NCBI GenBank assembly: GCA_963757805.1 | Contig: CAVWSM010000006.1 | Span: forward strand, 1,116,001-1,180,000 | Direction of reading: 5' to 3' | From: CAVWSM01 sp963757805 | Lineage (GTDB): Bacteria; Actinomycetota; Actinomycetes; Jiangellales; Jiangellaceae | DNA: 64,000 nt | Shown here: positions 63,254-64,000 of the stretch, one piece after another | Layout: each line of letters starts with the position of its first letter | Numbering within the stretch: position 1 is the stretch's first letter | Translations under genes and position numbers: made by a program | Notes under the pieces: generated by a model | The model's database searches: none | What the model saw: the letters and a program-made list of their open reading frames with translations, nothing else | Told to the model about the DNA's origin: nothing

Positions 63254-63574
63254 GTGAGCGCCGAGGACCTCGAGAAGTACGAGACCGAGATGGAGCTCTC
63301 GCTCTACAAGGAGTACCGCGATGTGGTGGGCCTCTTCTCGTACGTTGTCGAGACCGAGCGGCGGTTCTACCTGACCAACAACGTCGACCTGCAGGTCCGC
63401 AGCGATGGCGGCGAGGTCTACTTCGAAGTGACGATGAGCGACGCGTGGGTCTGGGACATGTACCGCCCGGCGCGCTTCGTCAAGAACGTCAAGGTCGTGA
63501 CGTTCAAGGACGTCAATGTCGAGGAGCTCGCCAAGAGCGACCTGGAGATCAAGTCCCCGCCGTTCGGATCCTGA
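63254..63574 (+). CDS. DUF2469 protein
   Basis: A 106-residue, strongly acidic and highly conserved actinobacterial protein: SAEDLEKYETEMELSLYKEY, RDVVGLFSYVVETERRFYLT and YFEVTMSDAWVWDMYRPARF. Function unknown; it normally lies between rnhB and yraN, as here. The GTG start at 63254 follows GGCAGGTCGGGC. Confidence 0.9.
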   Translation: MSAEDLEKYETEMELSLYKEYRDVVGLFSYVVETERRFYLTNNVDLQVRSDGGEVYFEVTMSDAWVWDMYRPARFVKNVKVVTFKDVNVEELAKSDLEIKSPPFGS

Positions 63575-63638
63575 TCCGGTAAGGCCGGTCGGCGGCCCAC
63601 CGCCGCGCGATCGCCTGTGTCCGATTCGACGCACCCAG

Positions 63639-63677
63639 TTGTCCACATGCGGCGTTGCGGCCCCTCAGTTGTCCACA
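63639..63677 (+). promoter_or_regulatory. two DnaA-box-like 9-mers in direct repeat
   Basis: TTGTCCACA occurs at 63639-63647 and 63669-63677, each within CAGTTGTCCACA, exactly 30 bp apart and in the same orientation. They lie between DUF2469 and yraN. Three helical turns of spacing favour joint binding of DnaA. Confidence 0.5.
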
Positions 63678-63741
63678 GTCGCGCGCTCTGCTCTTCTCGC
63701 CAACCTGCTGCGCCTCGAAGGTGGTCGTGGAGGTGGTGCAC

Positions 63742-64000
63742 GTGCGGGCCAAGGACGGCGTGGGGTCGTACGGCGAGCGGGTGGCCGAGCGGCACCTGAT
63801 CGAGGCCGGGTTCACAGTGATCGACCGCAACTGGCGCTGTGACGTCGGGGAGGTCGATCTCGTGGCATTCGACGGCGACGACCTGGTGATCTGCGAAGTC
63901 AAGACCCGCTCGTCCGACGCCTTTGGCGCTCCGCTCGAGGCCGTCACGCCCGACAAGCTCCGCCGCTTGTGGCTGCTGGCCATGCGATACGCCGCCGCCC
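63742..64000 (+). CDS. YraN/UPF0102 family nuclease-like protein (cut by window end)
   Basis: GTG 63742 has GGAGGT seven bases upstream and starts VRAKDGVGSYGERVAERHLI. EAGFTVIDRNWRCDVGEVDL and VICEVKTRSSDAFG carry the PD-(D/E)xK nuclease-like residues Glu, Asp and Glu-x-Lys. The frame stays open to base 64000, after 86 codons of the usual 115-125. Members lie beside rnhB and the comM/dprA genes, suggesting DNA processing. Confidence 0.9.
   Translation, partial: MRAKDGVGSYGERVAERHLIEAGFTVIDRNWRCDVGEVDLVAFDGDDLVICEVKTRSSDAFGAPLEAVTPDKLRRLWLLAMRYAAA

Overview
The window is a stretch of high-GC actinobacterial chromosome. Gene content and order (valS-folC-DUF4233-ndk; radical SAM/DUF2344-rne-rplU-rpmA-obgE-proB-proA-nadD-rsfS; leuS-degV-comEA-comEC-holA-rpsT; rpsP-khpA-rimM-trmD-rplS-lepB-rnhB-DUF2469-yraN) match the conserved core of Actinobacteria. 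Strong G/C third-position bias, many GTG/TTG starts and frequent leaderless promoters agree. A member of Propionibacteriales (Nocardioidaceae-like) is my best guess; this is inference from gene order, not from a search.

Layout. 0-2 kb: small coiled-coil and membrane-associated proteins, then tRNA-Gly and tRNA-Pro. 2-10 kb: protein folding and turnover (trigger factor, three tandem clpP genes, clpX), interrupted by a VOC gene flanked by two copies of the tig 3' end, an HD/LuxR regulator and an alpha/beta hydrolase. 10-24 kb: an M13 peptidase, valS, folC, a frameshifted secreted GH9 cellulase with a CebR-like operator, ndk, mtnP and small accessory genes. 24-36 kb: a TIGR03960-type radical SAM protein and its usual DUF2344 partner, separated by a 6.5-kb alpha-glucoside cassette (LacI regulator, GH13 glucosidase, lipoprotein binding protein, two permeases), then RNase E/G. 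36-43.5 kb: L21, L27, ObgE, proline biosynthesis, NAD synthesis and ribosome silencing. 43.7-45.2 kb: a small island of remnants behind tRNA-Ala. 45.4-58.4 kb: a flavin oxidoreductase/FMN reductase pair, leuS behind an apparent leucine attenuator, degV, a GntR-rmlB pair, the competence genes comEA/comEC, holA and rpsT. 58.7-64 kb: the rpsP-trmD-rplS ribosome and tRNA maturation cluster, signal peptidase I, RNase HII and a partial yraN.

The strongest unusual observations are: a leader peptide with three consecutive Leu codons, plus a hairpin and a terminator, in front of leuS; a 145-bp duplication of the tig 3' end bracketing a VOC gene; a recent tandem duplication giving three clpP genes; a sugar-uptake cassette splitting a conserved gene pair; a 61-bp nested palindrome; and single-base frameshifts in at least five genes (GH9, a SnoaL-like gene, rne twice, comEC, a DUF1707 gene). 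Because rne is among the affected genes, the frameshifts raise the question of residual assembly errors versus real decay. No CRISPR array, insertion sequence or prophage was seen.
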